From Asaia lannensis NBRC 102526 (GTDB lineage: Bacteria; Pseudomonadota; Alphaproteobacteria; Acetobacterales; Acetobacteraceae), in contig NZ_JAMXQU010000010.1 in the NCBI RefSeq assembly GCF_024054035.1, positions 1-64,000 on the forward strand: 64,000 bases of DNA, given 5' to 3'. Shown here piece after piece: positions 46,771 to 56,765 of this stretch (positions are counted from its first letter, which is position 1; each line of letters opens with the position of its first letter). The notes below the pieces were generated by a model. The model saw nothing but the letters and a program-made list of their open reading frames with translations. It was not told the DNA's origin and made no database searches. A program made the translations under genes and the position numbers.

Positions 46771-48789
46771 ATGAACGACGACCTCTTCAAGAGCGATGAA
46801 AAGCCTGCGCGCCGGTCGCGCAAGACGGTGCAGGCTCCGGTTCCGGAAAATTACGGTGCCGACCAGATCGAAGTCCTGGAAGGACTTGAGCCGGTCCGAC
46901 GCCGTCCCGGCATGTATATCGGCGGCACCGACGATACCGCCTATCATCATCTCGCCTCCGAGATACTCGACAACGCCATGGATGAGGCGGTGGCGGGCCA
47001 TGCCAGCGTGATCGATGTGGCACTCGAAGGCCCGCATCTGCTCATGGTGCGCGATAACGGACGCGGTATCCCGGTAGACCCGCATCCCAAGTTCCAGGAT
47101 CGCTCGGCGCTGGAAGTCATTTTCACCACGCTTCATGCAGGTGGGAAATTTTCCGGCAAGGCCTATGACACATCGGGCGGTCTGCACGGGGTGGGGTCGT
47201 CTGTCGTCAATGCGCTTTCGGACAGGCTCGAAGTCGAGGTTGCGCGCGAAAAGCTGCTCTGGCGTCAGGATTACGCCCGGGGAAAGCCGATTACTCCGCT
47301 GAAGCAGGTCGGCAATGCGCCCAACCGCCGTGGCACCACCATACGTTTTTCCCCCGATCCCGAGATTTTCGGAGCGCTGAGCTTCTCGCCCCAGCGTCTT
47401 TATCGCCTCTGCTGTTCCAAGGCGGCGCTTTTCCGCGGCGTGACTATTCGCTGGAGCGTCGATCCTGCCCTTCTCAAGGCGGGAGACGACATTCCTGCTG
47501 AAGAGACCATCCATTTTCCCAATGGCCTGGCCGACAGCCTCAACGCCGAACTTGGCACTACTCCGGCTCTTCTGGCGCCGGTCTGGGCGGGCGAGGCCGA
47601 GCTTCCGCAGGCTGCGGATGGGCGGACAGGCGGCAAGCTGGAATGGGCGGTCGCCTTTCTGGAGCAGGGGGCATCGAGCATGACCTCCTACTGCAATACC
47701 ATTCCCACGCCGCAGGGCGGCACGCATGAGGCAGGCTTCCGCGCTGCTCTGGTGAAGGGATTCCGGGCCTGGGGCGATAGCCGCAATACCAAGCGTGCGG
47801 CGGCTGTCACGGCAGAGGATATTCTGGGTGCACTGGCTGCCAAGCTTTCAGTGTTCATCCGCGATCCGCATTTTCAGGGCCAGACAAAGGAAAAGCTGAC
47901 AACGCAGGAGGCCAGCCGTCTGGTCGAAGGGGCGCTACGCGACCGGCTGGATCACTGGCTGGGCGGGAATCCGGCTCAGGCAGACAACCTGCTGGCCTTC
48001 ATCATCGAGCGCGCTGAAGAGCGCCTGCGCCGCCGTGAGAGCAAGGATACACCGCGCAAGAGCGCGACACGCCGCCTGCGTCTGCCGGGCAAGCTGACCG
48101 ATTGCACACGCGAGAATGCGGCCGATACCGAATTGTTTCTGGTGGAAGGCGATTCGGCAGGCGGGTCTGCCCGTCAGGCACGCGACCGCGAGACACAGGC
48201 TGTTCTCCCCCTGCGCGGCAAGATCCTGAACGTGGCTTCGGCGACTGCTGACAAGCTGAAAGCCAATCAGGAGCTACGCGATCTGGTCGAGGCCCTCGGT
48301 TGCGGATCCGGTTCGGGTTTCGACGTCTCGCGCCTGCGCTACGGTCGTGTCATTATCATGACCGATGCAGACGTCGACGGCGCGCATATCGCCTCGCTGC
48401 TCATGACGTTCTTCTATCGCGAAATGCCCGATCTGGTGCGCAAGGGTCACCTTTATCTGGCGCAGCCGCCGCTCTATCGCCTGACCCATGGTGCCAAGAC
48501 GGTCTATGCAATGGATGACGATGATCGCGTGCGTCGCCTCAAGCGCGATTTCAAACAGGGGGCCAAGGTCGAGATCTCGCGATTCAAGGGTCTTGGCGAG
48601 ATGCCTGTGAAAGATCTCAAGCAGACGACCATGGATCCGGCCAAACGCACCCTGCTGCGGGTCGTCACCCCTCCGGAGGATCGCGCTTTGACCAGCGACC
48701 GTGTCGAAAGCCTGATGGGGCGCAAGCCCGAGCTGCGCTTTCGCTTCATTCAGGAGCATGCCCGCTCGGCCGAGCTGCTCGACGTCTGA
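46771..48789 (+). CDS. parE: DNA topoisomerase IV subunit B
   Basis: This 672-residue GHKL ATPase subunit drives chromosome decatenation with ParC. ATP-site motifs are EILDNAMDEAVAGHA, VRDNGRGIPV and GGLHGVGSSVVNALS. The TOPRIM part has ELFLVEGDSAGGSARQAR and IIMTDADVDGAHI. The length and the lack of a GyrB-style insert favour ParE over GyrB. The ATG at 46771 is followed by a basic N-terminus. It overlaps the EamA gene by 1 bp. Confidence 0.93.
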   Translation: MNDDLFKSDEKPARRSRKTVQAPVPENYGADQIEVLEGLEPVRRRPGMYIGGTDDTAYHHLASEILDNAMDEAVAGHASVIDVALEGPHLLMVRDNGRGIPVDPHPKFQDRSALEVIFTTLHAGGKFSGKAYDTSGGLHGVGSSVVNALSDRLEVEVAREKLLWRQDYARGKPITPLKQVGNAPNRRGTTIRFSPDPEIFGALSFSPQRLYRLCCSKAALFRGVTIRWSVDPALLKAGDDIPAEETIHFPNGLADSLNAELGTTPALLAPVWAGEAELPQAADGRTGGKLEWAVAFLEQGASSMTSYCNTIPTPQGGTHEAGFRAALVKGFRAWGDSRNTKRAAAVTAEDILGALAAKLSVFIRDPHFQGQTKEKLTTQEASRLVEGALRDRLDHWLGGNPAQADNLLAFIIERAEERLRRRESKDTPRKSATRRLRLPGKLTDCTRENAADTELFLVEGDSAGGSARQARDRETQAVLPLRGKILNVASATADKLKANQELRDLVEALGCGSGSGFDVSRLRYGRVIIMTDADVDGAHIASLLMTFFYREMPDLVRKGHLYLAQPPLYRLTHGAKTVYAMDDDDRVRRLKRDFKQGAKVEISRFKGLGEMPVKDLKQTTMDPAKRTLLRVVTPPEDRALTSDRVESLMGRKPELRFRFIQEHARSAELLDV

Positions 48790-49694
48790 TGGCGGCTTTC
48801 GATCACCCCAACTCGACGCCTCTCGACAAGCTTGGCGGTCTCGCCCTTCTGATCGGCGGGATCTCCTCCTTTCAGGTTGGGGCCGCACTGGCCAAAAGCC
48901 TGTTTCCGCTTTTCGGTGCCGAAGGCATGGTGGGGCTGCGTGTCTGCCTTGCTGCGGTCATTCTGCTGGTAGTGATGCGCCCCGGCCCATCGGTGCTCCA
49001 GCCGGGCATGTGGAAACTGCTCCTGCCCTATGGCGCCTCGATGGCGGTGATGAACTTTGCCTTCTACGTCGCTCTCGTGCGTCTGCCCCTTGGGCTCGTC
49101 GTGGCCTTCGAGTTCATGGGACCGCTTTCTCTCGCCCTGATCGGTTCGCGACGCCTGCTCGATCTACTCTGGGCGGGTATGGTTCTCGGCGGGCTCTATC
49201 TGCTTCTGCGCCCCGATCATGTGGAGGGCCATCTGGATCCGATCGGCGTGATCGCGGCCCTGACCAGTGCGGTCGGCTGGGTCGTTTATATCCTGACAGG
49301 CACGAAAATCGGGCGCGTGATGCCTGCAGCCCAGGCCACGACACTTGGTATGACCACAGCAGGAATCCTGCTTCTGCCCTGGCTGATCCCTGCCCTGACA
49401 CCCGCCGTCACGCACCCCCATCAGGGTCTTCAGGCGGTCGGGGTCGCCATCCTGTCTTCGGCCGTACCCTATATTCTCGACATGATGGCCATGCGTCGGC
49501 TCGGCCCGCGCGATCTTGGCATTCTGCTCAGCCTGGAACCGGTTCTCGGGTCGATTTCAGGCCTCCTGCTTCTGGGCGAGTCCCTGTCGGTTGCGCGATG
49601 GATGGGCGTACTCTGTATTGCCGGAGCTTCGGCCGGGAACGTGCTGACCTCGCGCAAGCCCCCGCCGGATAGCGAAACCGTACCCCCGACCTGA
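48789..49694 (+). CDS. EamA/DMT family exporter (RhtA-like)
   Basis: The 301-residue inner-membrane protein has ten hydrophobic helices in two EamA repeats. QVGAALAKSLFPLFGAEGM, VAFEFMGPLSLALIGSRR and SLEPVLGSISGLLLLGE resemble the RhtA threonine/homoserine exporter. Substrate is not certain. Its ATG overlaps the parE stop by one base, so it is translated from the same message. Confidence 0.9.
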   Translation: MAAFDHPNSTPLDKLGGLALLIGGISSFQVGAALAKSLFPLFGAEGMVGLRVCLAAVILLVVMRPGPSVLQPGMWKLLLPYGASMAVMNFAFYVALVRLPLGLVVAFEFMGPLSLALIGSRRLLDLLWAGMVLGGLYLLLRPDHVEGHLDPIGVIAALTSAVGWVVYILTGTKIGRVMPAAQATTLGMTTAGILLLPWLIPALTPAVTHPHQGLQAVGVAILSSAVPYILDMMAMRRLGPRDLGILLSLEPVLGSISGLLLLGESLSVARWMGVLCIAGASAGNVLTSRKPPPDSETVPPT

Positions 49695-49867
49695 AAGGGT
49701 TTCCGATATCGCATCCGACAGCCTGTCCGGCGATCTGTTCGTCGCACATTGTCAGGTCGGATGCCGCATGGCGGCGTGTTAACGTCGATGTCATGCAACA
49801 GGCGGCCCTGCTTTGTCGTTACGGTTCCCGAAGTCTCATCAAGAGATACGAACCAAGGAGAGCACCA

Positions 49868-50578
49868 ATGCGCCGCCTGATGATTGCCGGGTCCGCCCTT
49901 TTGACACTGGCCGGAGCGCCCGCTTTTGCCGCAACACAGCAGGCAGACAACGCGGCCATGATGGCCAAGGATCAGGCTCATGCCGATCGCGATTTCGGTC
50001 GACTGTCCAAGGATGGCCAGAAAGCGTTCTCCAATATCCTGCTGGCTCAGCAGGCTCTGGCGAATAACCAGAACGGCCAGGCACAGAGCCTGATCGACGA
50101 AGCGGAAGCCCGCCTCGACAAGGCCGCCAAGGATAACAAGGCCTTTGTCCGAGCCGAAGATGCCATGCAGCCCGTCCCAAGCCACGGCGCGCCCAAGCGC
50201 CTTGCCGTGAGCGGCGCACCGCTGCACTGGCTGCCGGTAGGGGGCGAATACGCCGTGACCGATGCGCTGGCCCCCGCACAGCAGACCGCCCTGGCCAATG
50301 CCAATCAGCATATGAAGACTGGCGACACCAAGCTTGTCGATCAGGACCTGCAGGTGGTCGGAACGCAGGTGCAATATGTTGTTGCACTGGCACCGCTCGA
50401 AATGATCTCGGGTGACGTGCATCGCGCCTCTGTTTTCATGGATGGCGGCGACGCGAAAGCAGCAGCCGAGGCCCTGCAGAATGCCGTCGACTCGATCCTG
50501 TTCGTTTCGGGCGATGTGATCTCGGTTACGCAGCCTGCCACGGTCAAAAGACACAAGATGGCGCATAGCCCTTCCTGA
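49868..50578 (+). CDS. YfdX family exported protein
   Basis: The 236-residue protein has a signal peptide (MRRLMIAGSALLTLAGAPAFA). A YfdX-type helical domain follows, containing GQKAFSNILLAQQALANNQN, QSLIDEAEARL and LPVGGEYAVTDALAPAQQTA. YfdX in enterobacteria is controlled by EvgA and linked to acid and oxalate stress, but its molecular role is unclear. The ATG at 49868 is preceded by AAGGAG. An inverted repeat with 9-bp arms (49711-49719 and 49756-49764) and a strong terminator flank the gene. Confidence 0.85.
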   Translation: MRRLMIAGSALLTLAGAPAFAATQQADNAAMMAKDQAHADRDFGRLSKDGQKAFSNILLAQQALANNQNGQAQSLIDEAEARLDKAAKDNKAFVRAEDAMQPVPSHGAPKRLAVSGAPLHWLPVGGEYAVTDALAPAQQTALANANQHMKTGDTKLVDQDLQVVGTQVQYVVALAPLEMISGDVHRASVFMDGGDAKAAAEALQNAVDSILFVSGDVISVTQPATVKRHKMAHSPS

Positions 50579-50592
50579 TCGTCTTTGTCCCG

Positions 50593-50624
50593 AAAAAGGC
50601 CCTGCGCTGCGCAGGGCCTTTTTT
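50593..50624 (+). terminator. Intrinsic terminator after yfdX
   Basis: AAAGGCCCTGCG and its complement pair around a short CT(G) loop and are followed by six T. It starts 15 bp after the stop. Confidence 0.88.
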
Positions 50625-50680
50625 GTATCCACCGTCATCCCTGAATGCCCGGGAGCAGCAATTATCGCTCTTCCGCGCCT

Positions 50681-52525
50681 TTAGCGTATACGACCGAAAA
50701 GCTTTTCCAGCTCGTCGCGTCCGAGACGCAGCCAGGTAGGCCTCCCATGGGAGCATGTTCCGGCACGCGGCGTCTGTTCCATCTGGCGCAACAGGGCAGA
50801 CATTTCATCCTGCTGGAGACGCCTGCCCGCGCGAATACTGCCATGACACGCCATACGTGCGATCACCGCATCGATCCGGCGTTCGAGGGCAGCACTGTCG
50901 CCCGGTTGTAGATCCGGATCGGCTGCCAGTTCCTCCGACAGATCGCGTAACAGGGAAACGCCATCGCCGCCCTGCAAGAGCACGGGCATGGTTCTCAGCA
51001 GCACGCTCCCCCCACCAAACGACTCGACTTCCAGGCCGAGTTTTTCGAGAGCGTCTTTCCACTCCATCAGGCGTCCTGCCTGACCGGGGGGAAGGTCGAT
51101 CACTTCAGGCAACAGCAGGCGCTGTGCCTTGATCGTCCCGGTGCCGTACTGGGCGAGCAGTTTTTCATGGGTCAGGCGCTCGTGGGCTGCATGCTGATCG
51201 ACCAGAATCAGATCGCCGTCCCCACCGACAGCCAGAATATAGGTATCGAAAATCTGGGCGACCGGCGCACCGAGCGGAAAGCCTCCGCTTTGCACCGGAT
51301 CGGGCTGCACCACCGGTCGGGCCGCCGGAGCGAAGGACCCCAGTCCTTCTGAGAAGCCACCAACTCCTTGCGGAGCTTCGCTGTGGGTCGGCGCGCCGAT
51401 ACCACGCAGGGTGTCGTGCGCTGCCACGAATCCGGGAGTAAGGCGCACAGGATCTGGCGGAGGATACTGAATGGCCTGCCTGGCCGGGGCCGCAAAGCGC
51501 ATGCGTATACCCCCCTCGCCCGCACCATGACCCAGCGCACGCTGCATCGCCCCGATCATGAGACCACGCACGTCGGCTTCATCAGCAAAACGCAGCTCGG
51601 TTTTGGAGGGGTGTACATTCACGTCCACCCGGTCATGAGGCAGGGTCAGATGCAACGCCAGAATAGGATGGCGGCCCGGTTCGATCACAGGACGATAGGC
51701 CACGCGTATGGCGGTTTTCATCAGGGGATCGGCAACGGGGCGATTGTTAACGACAAGAAACTGCGCCGCAGCCGTGGCCCGCGTCGCTGCGGGGCCACAG
51801 ATGAAACCGGTGAGATGCAGGCCGTTGCGTTCCTCATCGAGCATGATGAGCGAATCGCTTTCACCGAGCACGGCCTGAACACGCGCGCGTGTATCCTGCG
51901 CCGGGAAGTCGAAAACCTGCCGGTCATCCAGCGAGAAACGCATGGCGCAATGCGGTGCGGACAAAGCCAGACGTCGCATGACCGATTCGGCGTGGCTCCC
52001 CTCTACACGCGCGCTCTTGAGAAATTTACGGCGTGCCGGTGTGGCAAAAAACAGATCCTCAACCACGACACGCGTGCCTGGTGCACCCGGCGCGGGCGCG
52101 GGTGGGGTCAGAATGCCGCCATCCAGACGCAGCATCCACGCAGTGTCCGAGTCGGGCTGGCGCGATGTCAGGGAAAGGCGCGCAGTCGCGCCAATCGAGG
52201 GCAGGGCCTCCCCACGAAACCCAAGCGTGACGATGCGGGTCAAGGTCTCGTCGCTCAGCTTGGAGGTACAATGCCGCTCAACCGCCATCAGGAGATCGTC
52301 AGGTGACATGCCACAGCCGTTATCGATCACCTCGATACGGTCGCATCCACCATTCGCAAGGGAGACATCGAGCCGTGTCGCCCCGGCGTCCAGGGCGTTT
52401 TCAACCAACTCCTTGAGTGCGGCAGCTGGCCGCTCGACCACTTCTCCTGCCGCGATCAGGTCGATGACATGACTGGAAAGGCGACGGAGCTGCGGCCGGA
52501 GACGAATAGGCTCAGACAATGACAT
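50681..52525 (-). CDS. mutL: DNA mismatch repair protein MutL
   Basis: This 614-residue mismatch-repair protein links MutS recognition to strand removal. GHKL ATPase motifs are IAAGEVVERPAAALKELVE, VIDNGCGMSP and TLGFRGEALPSI. The C-terminal domain has the metal-binding endonuclease motif DQHAAHERLTHE (DQHA-x2-E-x4-E type), so this MutL is probably a latent nickase, consistent with the absence of MutH in alphaproteobacteria. The linker near 340-430 is Pro/Gly-rich. It follows the DUF3035 gene after 9 bp. Confidence 0.96.
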   Translation of the reverse strand: MSLSEPIRLRPQLRRLSSHVIDLIAAGEVVERPAAALKELVENALDAGATRLDVSLANGGCDRIEVIDNGCGMSPDDLLMAVERHCTSKLSDETLTRIVTLGFRGEALPSIGATARLSLTSRQPDSDTAWMLRLDGGILTPPAPAPGAPGTRVVVEDLFFATPARRKFLKSARVEGSHAESVMRRLALSAPHCAMRFSLDDRQVFDFPAQDTRARVQAVLGESDSLIMLDEERNGLHLTGFICGPAATRATAAAQFLVVNNRPVADPLMKTAIRVAYRPVIEPGRHPILALHLTLPHDRVDVNVHPSKTELRFADEADVRGLMIGAMQRALGHGAGEGGIRMRFAAPARQAIQYPPPDPVRLTPGFVAAHDTLRGIGAPTHSEAPQGVGGFSEGLGSFAPAARPVVQPDPVQSGGFPLGAPVAQIFDTYILAVGGDGDLILVDQHAAHERLTHEKLLAQYGTGTIKAQRLLLPEVIDLPPGQAGRLMEWKDALEKLGLEVESFGGGSVLLRTMPVLLQGGDGVSLLRDLSEELAADPDLQPGDSAALERRIDAVIARMACHGSIRAGRRLQQDEMSALLRQMEQTPRAGTCSHGRPTWLRLGRDELEKLFGRIR

Positions 52526-52534
52526 GAATCGGCA

Positions 52535-53071
52535 TCAGAAGACGCCGAGGAAAGCGCTCTTCGATTTCTTGGTGGGGGTTGCACCGATCGAGGGATTCTG
52601 ACCGAGGGCAGAAGCGCGCTGGATACGACGGTTTTCAGCCTCGCTATCGACCACACTGCCCGCATTGCCGCCGCGCCAGAACATCAGCTCGTCGGTCAGA
52701 CCGGCACCAGCTGCCCCGAGTTCGGCATTGTTGGGGGCCTTGGAAGCCTGATCGACCTGACCCATCAGGGCCTGCTGACCGGCACTGTCACTGCCCGTCG
52801 AAGGATGCAGCGCGGCATTGGGCGAGAGCGTTTCGAGCGCCTGTGTGCGCGGATTTTCATCCACGCTGTGCTCACCCTGACCCGGCAGGCTCAGCTGCTC
52901 GGAAGGCGGCATGGAGAGCGGCGCACGCGTCGTGACCGTATACTCGTCCGGCATCGAGCGTTCGAGACCGAACGCGCGCGAGACATCTGAGCCGGAACAG
53001 GCCGGAAGGAGCGCGGTCAGGCCGAGAACCGGCAGGACGCGGAGGACGGACGGGAGGGAGAGCTGAGCCAT
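52535..53071 (-). CDS. DUF3035 family lipoprotein
   Basis: The 178-residue lipoprotein has a lipobox ALLPAC at about residue 25. The conserved segment VSRAFGLERSMPDEYTVTTR then APLSMPPSEQLSLPG marks DUF3035, an alphaproteobacterial family sometimes discussed as an outer-membrane assembly accessory (BamF). The rest is low-complexity and polar. The ATG at 53071 is chosen over an upstream in-frame start at 53110 because the signal peptide then begins properly. It lies between lspA, which would process it, and mutL. Confidence 0.85.
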   Translation of the reverse strand: MAQLSLPSVLRVLPVLGLTALLPACSGSDVSRAFGLERSMPDEYTVTTRAPLSMPPSEQLSLPGQGEHSVDENPRTQALETLSPNAALHPSTGSDSAGQQALMGQVDQASKAPNNAELGAAGAGLTDELMFWRGGNAGSVVDSEAENRRIQRASALGQNPSIGATPTKKSKSAFLGVF

Positions 53072-53114
53072 ATCGGTCTCGATCCTAATGGAGCGTTTCG
53101 ACGTCGACAAGAGA

Positions 53115-53678
53115 TCAATGCCCGCGTGACGCGGGAGAGGAAGGCGTGCCGGACTGGTTGGCCGACCGCGCTTGACGACGCTCGGACCAGATCGAGTCGA
53201 TTACCCAGGCAATTACGCCACAAACGATGGCGGAGTCGGCCACATTGAAGACGTACCAGCTCCAGCCGAAGGCATGTGCATGAATGAAATCGACCACAGC
53301 GCCATAACGCATCCGGTCGATCACATTCCCGACCGCACCGCCTGCAATTGCCGCCGAAGCAATGGCCACCACCATGCGCGTCGTTCTGATCATCTGCCAG
53401 AGCAGCGCCAGTACGGCGAGAAGGGCGACGGTACAGAACAGAAGCGGCCCCCAGGACCCGACCCCGCCCAGCATGCCGAACGTCACCGCATGGTTCCACA
53501 CCATGGTGAAGTTGAGCCCAGGCATGATCGCGACGCTGCCTTTGGCGGGAAGATCGAAAACGTCGAGAATCCACCATTTGCTGACCTGATCGGCGCAGAG
53601 CACCGTCACGAAAGCGACGATACCGGCAACAAGTGTGGCCGGCCGACCGACAGAAACGGTGATCTTCGCCCCCTTCAC
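53115..53678 (-). CDS. lspA: Lipoprotein signal peptidase (signal peptidase II)
   Basis: This 187-residue inner-membrane aspartic protease cleaves lipoprotein signal peptides. The catalytic aspartates are in GNVIDRMRYGAVVDF and FNVADSAIVCG, and DQVSKWWILD is the family opening. Four membrane helices are visible. The GTG at 53678 overlaps the ileS stop (GTGA) and gives the normal length; an ATG at 53708 inside ileS would add ten residues. The ileS-lspA linkage is widely conserved. Confidence 0.95.
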   Translation of the reverse strand: MKGAKITVSVGRPATLVAGIVAFVTVLCADQVSKWWILDVFDLPAKGSVAIMPGLNFTMVWNHAVTFGMLGGVGSWGPLLFCTVALLAVLALLWQMIRTTRMVVAIASAAIAGGAVGNVIDRMRYGAVVDFIHAHAFGWSWYVFNVADSAIVCGVIAWVIDSIWSERRQARSANQSGTPSSPASRGH

Positions 53679-56563
53679 ATCGTCACCACATCGCTGCAGC
53701 GCAGGCACAGACCGGGATGCTCGGTCTGGCTGCCCACTTCAGGAAGCACACGCCAGCAACGCAGGCATTTGCTGCCCTCTGCCTCGCCCACGCTGGGGCC
53801 GGGATGCGCCTCGATCACGCCTTCATGCTCTGCCCTGTCCGTATCCTCGATATAGAGCGAGGGCGCGTTGGTCAGAAGCTGGATATCCGCCTGGGACACG
53901 ATCGCAAGCTCTGCCCAGTCGACATCGCCGAACACGGCCTGTTCCTGCTCCGTGAGCGGCAGGCTGAGGCGGGCTTCGAGAGACGAACCGATAACGCCGC
54001 CGCGACGTGCCCCTTCGAGCTCCGTGGTTATGACGCGACGCAGGGCACGTATCTGGTTCCAGCGATCGCCAAGAGTCACATCGTGCCAGTTGGGATCTGG
54101 CTCGAGGAAGCTCTGGAGGTGGACCGAGCTTTCCTCGCCGAAGCGGGATGTCCATGCCTCTTCGGCCGTAAACACCAGCACAGGTGCAAGCCATGTCGAG
54201 AGCGCGCGATGCAGGATATCGAGCACGGTACGGGCAGCGCGACGACGCAGCGAGGAAGGCGCATCGCAATAAAGCGCGTCCTTGCGCACGTCGAAATAGA
54301 ACGCCGACAGATCGGTCGTGCAGAAACCGTGCAGCATGGGATAGACGCCAACCCATTGATGGGTCTGGACGGCCTGCTTGATCATGCCCCCGAGATCGCT
54401 CAGGCGATGAAGGATATAACGCTCAAGCTCGGGTAGCTGCTCGAATGGGAGGGCCTCTTCGGGCGTGTAGCCGTCAAGCGCGCCAAGAAGCCAGCGCAGC
54501 GTGTTGCGCAGACGACGATAGAGCTCACCCTGCTGCTTGAGGATCTCGTTACCGATACGGAGATCTTCATTGCTGTCGGAGTTCACGACCCAAAGACGCA
54601 GGATATCGGCGCCCAGCTTGTCGGTTACCTCCTTGGGCGCAATTACATTGCCCAGGGATTTGGACATCTTGCGGCCCTGCTCGTCGAGCACGAAGCCGTT
54701 GGTGACGATGGCCTTCATGGGTGCCACGCCAAGCGTGCCGACGCTTTCGAGCAGTGAGGACTGGAACCAGCCGCGATGCTGATCCGACCCTTCCAGATAA
54801 AGATCGGCGGGGAAGTTCAGTCCGTCCCGACCCAGCACGAAACTGTGGGTCGATCCGCTTTCGAACCAGACATCGACGATATCGAAAACCTGCTCGTATT
54901 CTGCGGGATCGCGTCCCTCGCCCAGGAAGACAGCCGGATCGGCACTATACCAGATATCGGCGCCATGCTTGGCCATCGCATCGACGATACGCTGCATGAC
55001 CTCAGGGTCGCGCAGCACCTCGCCCGTGCTCTTTTCCACGAAAACGGCAATCGGCACGCCCCAGGCGCGCTGGCGGCTGATGCACCAGTCGGGACGCTGC
55101 TCGATCATGGAGGTCAGACGATTGCGCGAGGCTTCCGGCACGAAGGTGACACCGGCCAGCGCATCCAGCGACTTGCGACGCAGGGCCAGATCACCATCCA
55201 TGCGGATGAACCATTGCGGGGTGGCGCGGAAGATGATCGGCTTACGCGAGCGCCAGGAATGCGGATAGGAATGCACGATGCTCGACCGTGCCACGAGACC
55301 GGCTGCGGCATCGCCATTCGCGGCCCAGCGCTGTGCCGCTTCGGTAAGCGCCGCACAGACCGGGTCGGCAGCCTTGAACACATGGATACCGGCGAAATGC
55401 GGTACCCATGGCGCATAGGTGCCGTCATCCTGCACCAGCTCGGGTACTTCGATGCCGTATTGACGCGTGAGCAGAAAATCGTCCTGGCCATGGGCAGGCG
55501 CCATATGCACAAGGCCCGTACCGGCATCGGTCGTCACGAAATCGCCGGGCAGCATGGGCACGTCGAATTCATAACCGCACCCACGCAGCGGATGCGCGCA
55601 GATCGTCCCCTCAAGCGCTTCGCCCGGCAGGGTGTAGAGGATGTGATGGTCCTGGATACCGGCCTGCTGGCAGAAATCGCTTACACGCTCTTCGGCCACC
55701 AGAAAGCGCGAACCGGGGGTGACGAGGCTGTTTTCGTCCATGATATCGGCGCGCAGCACGACATAGGCGATCTCCGGCCCATAGGCGATGGCGCGATTGG
55801 CCGGAATGGTCCAGGGCGTGGTCGTCCAGATGACAGCTGATGCTCCCTGAAGCGCCTGACCGGGGGTCGGGTCTGCCTCGATGGGAAAGGCTACATGGAT
55901 CGTGGTGGAGGTGATGTCGTGGTATTCGATCTCGGCCTCGGCAAGGGCGGTCTTCTCGACCGGGCTCCACATGACCGGACGCAGGCCACGATACAGGCCA
56001 CCATTGAGCAGGAACTTGCCGATTTCTGCCACGATGGCGGATTCGGATGAGAAATCCATCGTGGCGTAGCGGTTTTTCCACTCGGCCTGCACGCCCAGAC
56101 GCTTGAACTCCTCGGCCTGGATATCGAGCCAGCGACGCGCATAGTCACGACATTCGGCACGGAACTGCAGAACGGGCACATCGTCCTTGTTCTTGCCAGC
56201 CTTGCGGTATTCTTCCTCGACACGCCATTCGATCGGCAGGCCGTGACAGTCCCAGCCCGGGATGAAGCGCACACGGGCACCATTCATGCGCTGGGCACGA
56301 TTGATGACATCCTTGTTGATCTTGTTCAGCGCGTGGCCGATATGCAGATTGCCGTTCGCATAGGGCGGCCCGTCATGCAATGTGAAGACCGGCTTGCCCT
56401 TGCCTGCCTCGAAAATGCTCTCATCCAGTCCGATCGCGTCCCAGCGTGCAAGCGTCTGCGGCTCGCGCGTGGGCAGATTGCCGCGCATCGGGAAGCTTGT
56501 GCGAGGCAGGAAGACCGTGTCGCGATAACGGTCCTGAGGATCGGGGCTTTTTGAATCAGGCAT
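53675..56563 (-). CDS. ileS: Isoleucyl-tRNA synthetase
   Basis: This 962-residue class I synthetase has HIGH motif PYANGNLHIGHALNK, editing domain (CP1) with TTTPWTIPANRAIAYG, DVWFESGSTHSFVL, and KMSKS motif GRKMSKSLGNV. A C-terminal C4 zinc site (CLRCWRVLPE ... CLRCSDVV) is typical of the bacterial, mupirocin-sensitive type. The gene begins the ileS-lspA-DUF3035-mutL operon. Upstream, 56564-56765 is non-coding. Confidence 0.97.
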   Translation of the reverse strand: MPDSKSPDPQDRYRDTVFLPRTSFPMRGNLPTREPQTLARWDAIGLDESIFEAGKGKPVFTLHDGPPYANGNLHIGHALNKINKDVINRAQRMNGARVRFIPGWDCHGLPIEWRVEEEYRKAGKNKDDVPVLQFRAECRDYARRWLDIQAEEFKRLGVQAEWKNRYATMDFSSESAIVAEIGKFLLNGGLYRGLRPVMWSPVEKTALAEAEIEYHDITSTTIHVAFPIEADPTPGQALQGASAVIWTTTPWTIPANRAIAYGPEIAYVVLRADIMDENSLVTPGSRFLVAEERVSDFCQQAGIQDHHILYTLPGEALEGTICAHPLRGCGYEFDVPMLPGDFVTTDAGTGLVHMAPAHGQDDFLLTRQYGIEVPELVQDDGTYAPWVPHFAGIHVFKAADPVCAALTEAAQRWAANGDAAAGLVARSSIVHSYPHSWRSRKPIIFRATPQWFIRMDGDLALRRKSLDALAGVTFVPEASRNRLTSMIEQRPDWCISRQRAWGVPIAVFVEKSTGEVLRDPEVMQRIVDAMAKHGADIWYSADPAVFLGEGRDPAEYEQVFDIVDVWFESGSTHSFVLGRDGLNFPADLYLEGSDQHRGWFQSSLLESVGTLGVAPMKAIVTNGFVLDEQGRKMSKSLGNVIAPKEVTDKLGADILRLWVVNSDSNEDLRIGNEILKQQGELYRRLRNTLRWLLGALDGYTPEEALPFEQLPELERYILHRLSDLGGMIKQAVQTHQWVGVYPMLHGFCTTDLSAFYFDVRKDALYCDAPSSLRRRAARTVLDILHRALSTWLAPVLVFTAEEAWTSRFGEESSVHLQSFLEPDPNWHDVTLGDRWNQIRALRRVITTELEGARRGGVIGSSLEARLSLPLTEQEQAVFGDVDWAELAIVSQADIQLLTNAPSLYIEDTDRAEHEGVIEAHPGPSVGEAEGSKCLRCWRVLPEVGSQTEHPGLCLRCSDVVTM

Positions 56564-56765
56564 CTTCGATCAATCGACGGAGTCAGGGAACCCCGAGTTA
56601 TGCGAAGATGCAGGCTTCTGGGTCAAGAGCAGCGGTCAAATCCCGGCTCACAATTGGCAGAGCCATATTCTGGGTCGTAATCCCAGTAGCTCCTGATAGA
56701 GGCAGTACGCGGATACCGGACGACAACAAAACAGCACCGGAATCCGACTGCCCTGACTGCCGGTT

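Noticed and set aside
56600-56700. Possible tRNA suggested by GGTCAAATCC near 56636
   Set aside because: The T-loop lacks the invariant TTC, and no cloverleaf with matching acceptor or D arms could be drawn.
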